Assembly: GCA_030584065.1 (NCBI GenBank)
Contig: CP129489.1
Coordinates: 2,151,497 to 2,215,496 of the forward strand
DNA from: Flavobacteriales bacterium
GTDB taxonomy: Bacteria > Bacteroidota > Bacteroidia > Flavobacteriales_F > PHOS-HE28
DNA length: 64,000 nucleotides
Direction: 5' to 3'
The position numbers and the translations under genes were made by a program. Numbering within the stretch: the first letter of the stretch is position 1; the number at the start of each line of letters is the position of its first letter. Positions 9,332 to 17,430 of this stretch are shown here, one piece after another. The notes beneath the pieces are model-generated. The model did not search any database and was not told the origin of the DNA. It worked only from the letters and a program-made list of their open reading frames with translations.

Positions 9332-10584
9332 GGCTGCTGAACCGCTCGCTGCTGCACCTCTCCGTCGTGCTGCTGCTCGTGCTGGCGGCCTGGGCCGTGG
9401 CCTTCTTCTTCATCGTGCGCCATGCCGTGGTGGACAGCATAGACGAAGGGCTGGAGGACCAGGAGGAAATCATCCGCCACCGGCTGGAACAGGACAGCAC
9501 CCTGCTGCGGATCCACGACCTCGGCCTCCACGGCTTCGCCTTCGCGCCGGTGGCGCAGAAAGTGAAGACCAGCTACCGCGACACCGTGCTCTTCGTCCCC
9601 AGCGAGGGGAAGCAGGAGCCCGTGCGGCTGCTCACCAAGTCCTTCCCCTACAACGGCGGCTATCAGCAATTGCGCATCTACACCAGCACGGTGGAGGAGG
9701 ACGACCTGATCGAGGACATCCTTGCGGCGCTCATCGGCCTCTACATCACCCTGCTGCTCACCATCATCATCGTGAACAACGTGGTGCTGCGGCGCGTGTG
9801 GCGGCCCTTCCATGCGATCCTCGACCAGCTCAAGGGCTTCCGTCTCGGATCGGGCCGCTCGCTGGCCGATGTGCCCACGGAGGTCAGCGAGTTCAGGGAA
9901 CTGAAGGCGGCCGCCAGCGCGCTCGTCCGCCACGCCATGGACACCTACGAGAACCAGCGGGCCTTCACCGAGAACGCAGCGCATGAGCTGCAGACGCCCT
10001 TGGCCATCGCCATCAACAGGCTGGAGCTCCTGGCCGAACGCCCTGCGAGCGAGGAGGAGCGCATGGCCGCCGTGGGCGAGGTGATCGCCTCCCTGGAGCG
10101 CTTGACGCGATTGAACAAGTCCCTGCTGCTGCTCGCCCGCATCGAGAACCGGCAATTTCCCGATGAACAGCCCATCTCCTTCACCGCGCTGCTGCGGGAT
10201 GTGGCGGAGGAGTTCGCCGATCTAGCGGCGCATCGCCAGGTGGAACTGGGCGTGCAGGCCGATGGCGACCTGGTGCGCTCCATGGACCCCGGCCTCGCGC
10301 GCATCCTGCTCAACAACCTCGTGAAGAACGCCATCATGCACAATGTGCCAGGCGGCACGGTGAAGGCCCAGGTCGATGCCACGGGCCTCACCATCCGCAA
10401 CACGGCTGCATCAGGGCCATTGGATCCCGCGCGCATCTTCGGCCGCTTCCACAAGGAGACCACCGCCGACGGAGGAACAGGCCTGGGGCTCGCCATCGCG
10501 AACGCCATCGCGCAACTGTACGGCCTGCGCATCACCTACGCGTTCGATGACGGGCATGTGATGCGCCTGGAAGCCACGGCCTGA
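9328..10584 (+). CDS. Sensor histidine kinase
   Basis: A 418-aa inner-membrane kinase and partner of the preceding response regulator. Transmembrane segments lie at about 12-31 and 131-153, bracketing a periplasmic sensor of about 100 residues. The HisKA domain has phospho-acceptor His219 in ENAAHELQTPLAI. The HATPase has an N-box (LLNNLVKNAIMHN), an F-box (IFGRFHKE) and a G2 box (GGTGLGLAIANAIA). The usual Asp of the G1 box is replaced by Asn (IRNTAASG), as in some Bacteroidota kinases. It would phosphorylate the regulator in response to an unknown envelope signal. Confidence 0.94.
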   Translation: MRLLNRSLLHLSVVLLLVLAAWAVAFFFIVRHAVVDSIDEGLEDQEEIIRHRLEQDSTLLRIHDLGLHGFAFAPVAQKVKTSYRDTVLFVPSEGKQEPVRLLTKSFPYNGGYQQLRIYTSTVEEDDLIEDILAALIGLYITLLLTIIIVNNVVLRRVWRPFHAILDQLKGFRLGSGRSLADVPTEVSEFRELKAAASALVRHAMDTYENQRAFTENAAHELQTPLAIAINRLELLAERPASEEERMAAVGEVIASLERLTRLNKSLLLLARIENRQFPDEQPISFTALLRDVAEEFADLAAHRQVELGVQADGDLVRSMDPGLARILLNNLVKNAIMHNVPGGTVKAQVDATGLTIRNTAASGPLDPARIFGRFHKETTADGGTGLGLAIANAIAQLYGLRITYAFDDGHVMRLEATA

Positions 10585-10647
10585 AGCATCCTTCCCAATT
10601 CCTTCCCGATCGCCTGCTTCCTTTTGGTGCATCAAACACCTTGCACC

Positions 10648-11118
10648 ATGAAGCACACCCGCCGATCGGCCCGCACGCTGGGCCTCGCCATCGCCGGCGC
10701 CGCCTTGATCAGCACCGCCGCCAAGGCCCAGGACCTGCAGCCATCGCAGGTGCCCGCGCCCGTGCTGAGCGCCTTCACCATGGCCTTCCCGAACGCCATG
10801 GACGTGGATTGGGACCTCAAGGGCACGCAATACAAGGTGGAGTTCGAGACCGGCCTGCTCTTCACCGACCACGAGGCGTGGTACGATGGCAGCGGCAAGC
10901 TGCTGCGGCATGAGGAGGAGACCTCCGCGAGCGACCTGCCTGCCGGGGTGGCAAGCACCATCGCCACGGAGTTCCCCGGCTACCGCATGGATGACGTGGA
11001 CCGCATCACGATTGACGGCACCGTCTCGTACGTCGTTGAACTGAAGCAGAAAGGCCAGCCGAAGTGGAAAGTGGCCTATGACAGCTCCGGCAAGCAGCTG
11101 CAGCGAGGCCAGTACTGA
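10648..11118 (+). CDS. Periplasmic PepSY-like domain protein
   Basis: A 156-aa exported protein with a signal peptide (about residues 1-29, cleavage after AKA) and two PepSY-like repeats (VLSAFTMAFPNAMDVDWDLK and later VASTIATEFPGYRMDDVD). Such proteins are periplasmic, and in Bacteroidota they often sit beside two-component systems. The ATG at 10648 is chosen because it begins the signal peptide; a degenerate -7 box (CACCTTGC, 10637-10644) ends 3 nt upstream of it. It is 63 bp downstream of the kinase gene, so it could be read through or use its own promoter. The molecular role is unknown. Confidence 0.75.
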   Translation: MKHTRRSARTLGLAIAGAALISTAAKAQDLQPSQVPAPVLSAFTMAFPNAMDVDWDLKGTQYKVEFETGLLFTDHEAWYDGSGKLLRHEEETSASDLPAGVASTIATEFPGYRMDDVDRITIDGTVSYVVELKQKGQPKWKVAYDSSGKQLQRGQY

Positions 11119-11253
11119 GGGATCCTGAGGCGGCATGGATCAGGCCATCCGCTGGCGCGCACGCCATCGCTTCTGGAAGAGCAGGCCCGGCCGTGTGTTG
11201 CTGCGCTCCAGCACCGCCCTGGTCGCGGTGGGGCTCCTCCTCGCCTGCACGGC

Positions 11254-11763
11254 TCACGGCAGCGGGAACCGCATCTCCGTCAACCCGAGCAGCGCGAAGT
11301 GCTCCTGCAATTCAGCGGAGCGCTCACCGCCGCGCGCGGCATGGTGCAGCAACGAGAGCCCGTGCGGCCCCTTTGCGCGCAAGAGATGCGGGAACGCTGC
11401 AAGCTGCGACTTCACCACGGCGGTTTGCCCCAGCATGGTGAGCACGAAGATGTTGGGCCGGGCACCGCGCGCCAGCAGGAACTCCGCCACCTCGCGGCTG
11501 CCCACATGGCCGGCGGCTTCCAAGGCGGTCTCGAAGTCGCCGCCGCCCCAGTCGTAGCACGCGTTCAGCAACCCGGGCTGCTCGTCGAGCATGCGCTTCA
11601 CGGCATCGAACTCCCCATGGCCCACGCGCACGAACTCCTTCACCAGCTCGTCCGGCAAGCGCGGGGGCTTGTCGTTGCCGGCGAGGTTCTGGGCGTGCAG
11701 GGGTAGCGCCCCCACGAGCGGCCAGCCGAGGGCGGTAGTGGCGAGGAAGTGCCTTCGATCCAT
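11254..11763 (-). CDS. Tat-exported ankyrin-repeat protein
   Basis: A 169-aa protein starting with a twin-arginine motif (DRRHFLATTAL) and hydrophobic region, so it is probably exported folded by the Tat pathway. The mature part contains about three ankyrin repeats (FDAVKRMLDEQPGLLNA, TALEAAGHVGSREVAEFLLA, SLLHHAARGGERSAELQEHF). Ankyrin repeats bind proteins; no enzymatic domain is present. It starts 10 bp downstream of the FtsX-type permease stop on the same strand, suggesting one transcript. The partner is unknown. Confidence 0.8.
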   Translation of the reverse strand: MDRRHFLATTALGWPLVGALPLHAQNLAGNDKPPRLPDELVKEFVRVGHGEFDAVKRMLDEQPGLLNACYDWGGGDFETALEAAGHVGSREVAEFLLARGARPNIFVLTMLGQTAVVKSQLAAFPHLLRAKGPHGLSLLHHAARGGERSAELQEHFALLGLTEMRFPLP

Positions 11764-11773
11764 GTTCGTTCGG

Positions 11774-14176
11774 TTACTCGTGCCGCAAGGCCTTCACCGG
11801 ATCCGTCTGCGCCGCCCTTATCGCCCGGAAGCTCACCGTGAAGGATGCGATGAGCAGCACCACCAGTCCCGCACCGAGGAACACCAGCGGCTCGATGTGC
11901 GTGCGGAAGGCGAAGTTCTCCAGCCAGCGGCCCACGCCGAACCACGCGAGCGGCACCGCCACCAGCGCACCCACGAGCACCAGCAGGAGGAAATCGCGGG
12001 TGACCTCCCAGGTGATGCGCAGCGTGTCGGCGCCCATCACCTTGCGGATGCCGATCTCGCGCGTGCGCTTCTCGGCCGTCCAGCTGGCGAGCGCGAAGAG
12101 GCCAAGGCAGGCGATGAAGACCGCGAGCAGGGAGAAGATGCCGACGAGCTGCGCCAGGCGGCCCTGCGCCTCGTACTGCATGTTGAGCTGATCGTCGAGG
12201 AACTGGTACTCGAAGGGGAAGTTGGTGGTGCGCGCGTTCCATTCCTTGCGCGCGGCCTCGATCACGGGCCTGGGGTCGCCGCCCTCGGTGCGGATGTAGA
12301 TGTACCGGAGCCACTGCGTAATGTCATTGGTCATGTCGAACACGAATGGGGCGACGGCCTTGAAGAGCGGATCGAAGGCGAAGTCCTTCGCCACGCCGAT
12401 CACGCGCTCCTCGCCATGCGGCGTGTCCATGCGCTCGCCGATGGCCTTGGCGGGATCATCGGGGTACAGCTGCCGGGCGAAGGTCTCGTTGATCACCACG
12501 CTCAGGGAATCATCGCCGGGGAAGTCGCGGCTGAACCAGCGACCGGCGAGCAGCTCGATGTCCATGGCCCGCTGGAACTCGGGGTTCACGTAGAGCGCGG
12601 GCAGGTAGGTCCACTTGCCCTGCTCCATGGTGCCCCAGTTGAACTCGTGGGTGTTGTGCTTCTTGCCGAGGATGTCGTTGGCCCAGCTCACGGCCTTCAC
12701 CCCGCTGATCTTCTTCAGCTCGGGGTAGACCGCCAGGTAGACATCCGCCATGGGCGCGCGCACGGGGATGAGCACCACCTGCTCCTTGGTGAATCCGAGG
12801 TCCACGGTGCGCAGGTGGTCGTGCTGGCGCTTCACGAAGACGGTGCCGATGATGAGCACCAGCGCGATGGCGAACTGCACCACCACCAGGGCTTTCCGCA
12901 GCGCCTGCCCGCGCGAGGTGCCGCCGCTGTTCCCCTTCAGCACCACCGCCGGCTGGAAGCTGCTGAGGAAGAAGGCCGGGTAGATGCCGCTGAGCAGGCC
13001 GAGCACCACCGCGAGGCCGAGCACGCCGGGCACCAGCATCGTCGGCAGCGGGATCATCTCACCCGCCAGCTCATTGAAGGCCGGCATCAGCAGCTTGATC
13101 AGCAGCAGGGCGATCAGCGCAGCGAGCATGCTCATGAGCACGCTCTCCAGCAGGAACTGGGCGATGAGCTGGCCGCGCGCCGCCCCCGCCGCTTTGCGCA
13201 CGCCCACCTCGCGGGCCCGGTACGCGCTGCGCGCCGTGGCCAGGTTCATGAAGTTCACGGCGGCCAGCACCAGGATGAAGAAGCCGATGGCCCAGAGGAT
13301 GTTCACGCTGCCCTTGTCGCCGTTCTGCCGCATCTCGAAGTCGAGCTTGCTGGTGAGGTGGATGTCCGCCAGCGGCTGCAGCTCGTGGCCGATCTGATCC
13401 TTGAGGAAGTCGGGGTAGTATTTCTGGATGAAGGCCGGAAAGACGCGCTCCGCCTCCGCTTCGGTCACGCCCTCCTTCAGCCGCACGTAGGTCCAGCACG
13501 GGTTCCACACCCAATTGTTGCGCTCGATCTTCTTCCAGTACTGCAGGATGGTGTAGATGCTCACCAGCCCCTCGAAGCGGATGTGCGAGTTGCGCGGAAG
13601 CTCGCCCAGCACGCCCGTCACCTGCACATCCATGGCGTTGTCCCACTTCATCATCCGGCCCATGGGGTCGGCATCGCCGAAGTACTTCTTCGCCAGCTCC
13701 TGGCTGAGCACGATGCTGCCGGGCTTGGTGAGCGCCGTCCTCGGATCGCCCTGCACGAGCGGATAACCGAAGAGCTCGAACACGGTGCTGTCCACCAGGT
13801 ACAGCCCGCTCTCGGTGAACATGCGGTCGGTGCTGAGGCTGTCGCCCACCTTCAGCGTGTGCTGCGGGTCCTGGAAATCGAACCAGCGGCAGTAGCGTTC
13901 CACCAGCTCCGGATGGTCGGCGTAGAGCGTGGGCCCCAGCCCGAAGACCATGCTGCTGCTGTGCTCCCCCTGCCCCTCCATCTCGATCTTGCCCACCACG
14001 CGGTACACGCGGTCATGATCGGGCACGAAACGGTCGAAGCTGCGCTGGTACCGCACGTAGAGCCCGATGAGCACGAAGCATGCGATGCCCGTGGCCAGGC
14101 CCAGCAGGTTGATGAGCGCGTAGCGCTTCTGCTTCCAGAGGTTGCGGAAGCCGGTGAGGAGGAGGTTCTGCAGCAT
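11774..14176 (-). CDS. ABC transporter permease (MacB/FtsX family)
   Basis: An 800-residue inner-membrane protein with two tandem MacB periplasmic-core plus FtsX modules: an N-terminal TM (KRYALINLLGLATGIACFVL), a large periplasmic domain, three TMs near 290-430, a second core, and a final three-TM block ending TDPVKALRHE. This double-module architecture is typical of Bacteroidota FtsX-like permeases. They are mechanotransmission-type exporters and need a separate ATPase. No ATPase gene is adjacent, so the cognate ATP-binding subunit must be elsewhere. The ATG at 14176 starts the membrane segment; an upstream extension in frame looks non-coding. A homologous gene lies at 56.9-59.3 kb. Confidence 0.9.
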   Translation of the reverse strand: MLQNLLLTGFRNLWKQKRYALINLLGLATGIACFVLIGLYVRYQRSFDRFVPDHDRVYRVVGKIEMEGQGEHSSSMVFGLGPTLYADHPELVERYCRWFDFQDPQHTLKVGDSLSTDRMFTESGLYLVDSTVFELFGYPLVQGDPRTALTKPGSIVLSQELAKKYFGDADPMGRMMKWDNAMDVQVTGVLGELPRNSHIRFEGLVSIYTILQYWKKIERNNWVWNPCWTYVRLKEGVTEAEAERVFPAFIQKYYPDFLKDQIGHELQPLADIHLTSKLDFEMRQNGDKGSVNILWAIGFFILVLAAVNFMNLATARSAYRAREVGVRKAAGAARGQLIAQFLLESVLMSMLAALIALLLIKLLMPAFNELAGEMIPLPTMLVPGVLGLAVVLGLLSGIYPAFFLSSFQPAVVLKGNSGGTSRGQALRKALVVVQFAIALVLIIGTVFVKRQHDHLRTVDLGFTKEQVVLIPVRAPMADVYLAVYPELKKISGVKAVSWANDILGKKHNTHEFNWGTMEQGKWTYLPALYVNPEFQRAMDIELLAGRWFSRDFPGDDSLSVVINETFARQLYPDDPAKAIGERMDTPHGEERVIGVAKDFAFDPLFKAVAPFVFDMTNDITQWLRYIYIRTEGGDPRPVIEAARKEWNARTTNFPFEYQFLDDQLNMQYEAQGRLAQLVGIFSLLAVFIACLGLFALASWTAEKRTREIGIRKVMGADTLRITWEVTRDFLLLVLVGALVAVPLAWFGVGRWLENFAFRTHIEPLVFLGAGLVVLLIASFTVSFRAIRAAQTDPVKALRHE

Positions 14177-14386
14177 GGGTGCGCCGAGGGGTGGACGCAA
14201 GGTGCTCCGACCTGCCCGCCGATGGGCGGATTCCGTGCGCTGGCGTTGCGTAGGTGACGGATGGTTGGCCCAACCATTCAACCTACCGTCCCCAGCGCAT
14301 ACGCTGCTCTGCTGGCGCATGCCGCTCCTCGCGCGGCCGTGGTGCAGCGGCACACCCACGCTCACCTTGGTTGAAACAACCTGCTC

Positions 14387-15418
14387 ATGCAACGCACCCT
14401 ACGCTTCATGCCCCGCATCGCCCTCGCGCTCGTGTGCGCCATCGTCTTCCGCGGCCTGCCGCGCGCGCAAGGGCTCTCCACCGCCGAGCTGCTCGCCCCC
14501 GTGGGGAGCAGTTTCCATCATTACCAGATCGCAGACCTCTTCCCGTGGGACACCCTGCAAGGCCCGGGCGTGCTGTGGGATTATGCGTGGACCGATGTCG
14601 ACAGCACCGACGACGTGACCTTCCTGGTGATCGAGCCCGATGAGGCGCCCGCCCTCCCGGACCATCCGACGGCCAATCGCGTCATCCGCTCCATCCAAGG
14701 CGACAATGACGACTACATCATCGACCGCTTCTACGAGGTGCAGGTGGACCGCGTGAGCGAGGTGGGCAGCGCGGGGCCCGTGCTGACCTACGCATTCGAC
14801 GACCCGGAGCTCGCCTATGGGCTGCCGATGCAGCTCGGCGATACCCTGTGGGACGACTACTGCTTCTGGTCAGACGGGCTGGGCGTCCAATACCACTTCT
14901 GCGGGTCGGGCTACGTGACGCACGACGCGACCGGGACGCTCATCCTCCCCTACGGCACCTTCACCGATGTGAAGCACGTGACCCAATGGCACACCAGCAG
15001 CGAGACCACGGGGCCCGGTGAGGACACCACCCGGTTCCACCGCCAGCAGTGGTTCGCGCCGGGCATCGCATTCCCCATCCTCGAGGTCAGGCTCACCACC
15101 TACGCCAATGGGTCCTACTTCGTGGGCGGGAGCCTCCTGGACGGCGATGCCTTCACCGCGATCCACGACACGGAGGCCCACGCATGGTCGGCCTTCCCGA
15201 ACCCCACAGCGGGTGTCCTCACGCTGCAGCGCGCCAGCGGCGGCACCGCTTGGATCGATGTGCTCGCCCCCGATGGCCGGGTGATGCTCGCCGATTCGTT
15301 CCGCGCGGGTGACACGCAGCGCAGCCTCGCGCTCCACGCCCTGCCGGCCGGTATCTACGTGGTGCGCGTCAGCGACGAAGCGGGGAGCACCGCCCGGCGG
15401 ATCATCAAAGGGGATTAG
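14387..15418 (+). CDS. T9SS type A sorting-domain secreted protein
   Basis: A 343-aa secreted protein with a signal peptide (about 1-28, ending LPRAQG), a beta-rich body and a C-terminal type A sorting domain of about 75 residues (SAFPNPTAGVLTLQ, later LPAGIYVVRVSDEAGSTARRI). The body shares the block LPYGTFTDV and a preceding Cys pair with the protein at 49.9-50.9 kb, so the two are paralogous cargo. It is exported through the type IX system to the surface or medium. No catalytic domain is recognisable. It is divergent from the FtsX-type permease across about 210 bp with no other feature seen. Confidence 0.85.
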   Translation: MQRTLRFMPRIALALVCAIVFRGLPRAQGLSTAELLAPVGSSFHHYQIADLFPWDTLQGPGVLWDYAWTDVDSTDDVTFLVIEPDEAPALPDHPTANRVIRSIQGDNDDYIIDRFYEVQVDRVSEVGSAGPVLTYAFDDPELAYGLPMQLGDTLWDDYCFWSDGLGVQYHFCGSGYVTHDATGTLILPYGTFTDVKHVTQWHTSSETTGPGEDTTRFHRQQWFAPGIAFPILEVRLTTYANGSYFVGGSLLDGDAFTAIHDTEAHAWSAFPNPTAGVLTLQRASGGTAWIDVLAPDGRVMLADSFRAGDTQRSLALHALPAGIYVVRVSDEAGSTARRIIKGD

Positions 15419-15583
15419 GCGCCCCCTGCTTCCCGCAGCGCCCCGCACCCGCGCGAGGCCCACCGGCAGCGCCACACGCTGGCGCTCCGCCCCGCGCGCA
15501 TGCGCGGCACCTTGGCCTCCGGGCCCTGGGCAGGCGTGGCATCGATGGCGCGGCCGCGCCGACCGGCCGTTTGCGGAACCTTA

Positions 15584-15626
15584 ACAAATGAACCGCCCGG
15601 CCGAACAAGCCTTTGGTTTCATTTGT
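15584..15626. promoter_or_regulatory. Inverted repeat, candidate MarR operator
   Basis: ACAAATGA at 15584-15591 is repeated in inverted orientation as TCATTTGT at 15619-15626, just upstream of the MarR-family gene. The stretch is markedly more AT-rich than its surroundings. Autoregulatory MarR operators are typically inverted repeats in this position. The spacing of 27 nt between arms is long for a single dimer, so each arm may be one half of a separate site. Confidence 0.4.
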
Positions 15627-15648
15627 AACCATTACGAACGCAACGGCC

Positions 15649-16110
15649 ATGCCCACCTCGTCCATCGGCTACTGGTGCTCCATCGCGGCGCACCAATACT
15701 TCGCACGGCTCCAGCAGAAGCTGGAGGGCCTGGACATCACGCACTGGTTCTACGTGCTGCTCACCATCGAGGAGGGGCACGGCGCGCTGAGCCAGCAGGA
15801 GCTGGCCGACAAGCTGGACCTGGACAAGGTGGCCATGACCCGCGCGCTGGACCACTTGGGCGGCAAGGGCTACGTGGAGCGCTGCGCCTGCGCAGGCGAC
15901 CGCCGCAAGCACCTGGTGAAGCTCACGCCCAAGGCGCGGCCCGCCGTGCGGGCCATCCGCAAGGCCTACGCCGAACTGAACGAGGAGGCCCTGCGCGGCG
16001 TGCGCAAGAGCGAGCGCGCCGCCTTCATGGAGCACCTGATGACGATCGTGAACAACCTGCGTCCGGCGGATGGCCCCGCGACCGTGACGACCAAACGCGT
16101 ACACCCATGA
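15649..16110 (+). CDS. MarR-family transcriptional regulator
   Basis: A 153-aa winged-helix regulator. The wHTH region is recognisable (LSQQELADKLDLDKVAMTRA, then the wing DRRKHLVKLTPKA). It is the first gene of an RND efflux operon and its stop overlaps the adaptor ATG by 4 bases, so it most likely represses the operon until it binds a ligand. The ATG at 15649 is preferred over a GTG at 15613, which would lie inside the candidate operator. A Cys pair (ERCACAGD) in the wing region might sense thiol-reactive compounds; that is speculative. Confidence 0.9.
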   Translation: MPTSSIGYWCSIAAHQYFARLQQKLEGLDITHWFYVLLTIEEGHGALSQQELADKLDLDKVAMTRALDHLGGKGYVERCACAGDRRKHLVKLTPKARPAVRAIRKAYAELNEEALRGVRKSERAAFMEHLMTIVNNLRPADGPATVTTKRVHP

Positions 16111-17168
16111 TGCGCAAGGCCTGGATTCTCGCCGCCGCCCCCCTGCTGCTGGCGGCCTGCGGAGGCAGCGATGAGCAGACCAAGGGCGGCGGTGCCATGC
16201 CCCCCATGGCCGTGGGCGTGCACGTGCTTCAGGGCGAGCCCCTGGACGATGCCCTGGTGGCCACCGGCACCCTGCTGGCCAACGAGGAGGTGCAGCTGGT
16301 GAGCGAGCTGGCCGGCCGCATCACCCACATCGGCTTCGAGGAGGGCGGCCCGGTGAGCGCCGGGCAGGTGCTGCTGCGCATCAACGACGATGAGCTGCAG
16401 GCCCAGTTGCGCAAGGCCGAGGCCCAGCTGCGCCTGGCGCAGGAGGACGAGGCCCGCAAGCAGCAGCTGCTCGCCGTGAGCGGCATCAGCCTGGAACAGT
16501 TCGATGCCGCCCGCACCGCGGTGGCCGGCCTGCAGGCCGATGCCGACGACCTGCGCGCGCGCATCGCCAAGAGCGTGATCCGCGCGCCCTTCGGCGGCCG
16601 GGTGGGGCTGCGCAGCGTGAGCGAGGGCGGCTTCGTGGCGGCCGGAACGCCCATCGCGCGGCTGCACCAGACCGATCCCATGAAGGTGGAGTTCGCCGTG
16701 CCCGAGCGCTACGGCCGCAGCCTGGCGGCGGGCTCCGCCATCACCTTCACCCTGGAGGGCGATACGGCCACCTACACCGGCGCCGTGTACGCGGTAGACC
16801 CCAGCGTGGACGCCGCCACCCGCACGGTGAAGGTGCGTGCCCGCACGGGCAACGCCCACGGCCGCCTGATTCCCGGCGCCTTCGCCAAGGTGCAGGTGCG
16901 GCTGCAGCGCATCCCCGACGCGCTGGTGATCCCCGCCGAGGCGCTGATCCCCGACATCCAGGGCCAGAAGGTGCTGCTGATGAAGGGCGGCACCGCCGTG
17001 AGCGCCCGCGTGCAGCTGGGCCTGCGCACCGCCGAGCGCGTGCAGCTCACCAGCGGCGTGCAGCCGGGCGACTCGGTGATCGTCACCGGCCTGCTGGCCC
17101 TGCGCGACGGGGCGGCGGTGCGGCCCTTGGGCGGACAGGCGGAGAAGAAGGCGAATGCGGAGAAGTGA
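16107..17168 (+). CDS. RND efflux periplasmic adaptor (membrane fusion protein)
   Basis: A 353-aa lipoprotein adaptor linking an RND pump to TolC. The lipobox LLAAC places the lipidated Cys at residue 18. A biotinyl-lipoyl-like half (ELAGRITHIGFEEGGPVSAGQVLLRI) flanks a coiled-coil hairpin rich in Gln, Ala and Glu. A beta-barrel domain follows (VEFAVPERYGRSLAAG) and a membrane-proximal domain ends the protein (ALIPDIQGQKVLLM). It starts in ATGA overlap with the MarR gene; a second in-frame ATG follows at once. It works with the pump and TolC genes downstream. Confidence 0.95.
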   Translation: MMRKAWILAAAPLLLAACGGSDEQTKGGGAMPPMAVGVHVLQGEPLDDALVATGTLLANEEVQLVSELAGRITHIGFEEGGPVSAGQVLLRINDDELQAQLRKAEAQLRLAQEDEARKQQLLAVSGISLEQFDAARTAVAGLQADADDLRARIAKSVIRAPFGGRVGLRSVSEGGFVAAGTPIARLHQTDPMKVEFAVPERYGRSLAAGSAITFTLEGDTATYTGAVYAVDPSVDAATRTVKVRARTGNAHGRLIPGAFAKVQVRLQRIPDALVIPAEALIPDIQGQKVLLMKGGTAVSARVQLGLRTAERVQLTSGVQPGDSVIVTGLLALRDGAAVRPLGGQAEKKANAEK

Positions 17169-17312
17169 ATGGTGAACAGGTGAATGGTGAATGGTGAATG
17201 GCGAATGGGTGAATGGTGGATGGTGAATGGTGAATGGTGAATGGTGAATGGTGAATGGCGAATGGGTGGATGGTGAATAGCGAAAAGGTGAGTGGCGAAC
17301 AGTCAATGGTGA
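17165..17312 (+). repeat. Degenerate heptamer tandem repeat (GGTGAAT)n
   Basis: About 20 units of a 7-base motif, GGTGAAT with GGCGAAT, GGTGGAT and GGGTGAAT variants, starting at the adaptor stop codon. Scattered decayed units continue to about 17345. The opposite strand reads (ATTCACC)n, and one inverted remnant sits at 17404-17412. The repeat lies inside the efflux operon, between adaptor and pump genes. It is non-coding, since 7 is not a multiple of 3 and no start context is present. The rest of the gap to 17417 shows nothing else. Confidence 0.85.
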
Positions 17313-17417
17313 ACAAGGGAGATCGAATGGCGAACGATGAGCATCCAACAGGGGTCGGCGAACGGCGCGTAGTCCAAGGAGCCACCAGTCACCAACTCCC
17401 AGTCGCCATTCACCCCG

Positions 17418-17425
17418 GGACTTTG
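17418..17425 (+). promoter_or_regulatory. Degenerate -7 box (GGACTTTG) before the RND pump gene
   Basis: The TTTG half of TAnnTTTG is perfect, the TA half is not. The box ends 5 nt before the pump ATG, the same spacing as at several stronger promoters here. It could be an internal promoter that uncouples the pump from the adaptor across the repeat. Confidence 0.3.
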
Positions 17426-17430
17426 CACGC

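Noticed and set aside
11135-11557. Plus-strand 140-residue open frame beginning with a lipoprotein-like segment (LLLACT)
   Set aside because: Most of it overlaps the well supported ankyrin gene on the other strand, and the part after the Cys has no coding character.
11591-14257. 888-residue open frame antisense to the FtsX-type permease
   Set aside because: Low-complexity His/Glu/Ala/Val-rich translation with no motif; the opposite strand encodes a clear permease.
17165-17312. Heptamer repeat as part of a coding region (His/Ser/Pro/Phe/Thr/Ile-rich minus-strand frame)
   Set aside because: The frame runs on into adaptor antisense sequence, and a 7-bp period shifts frame each unit.
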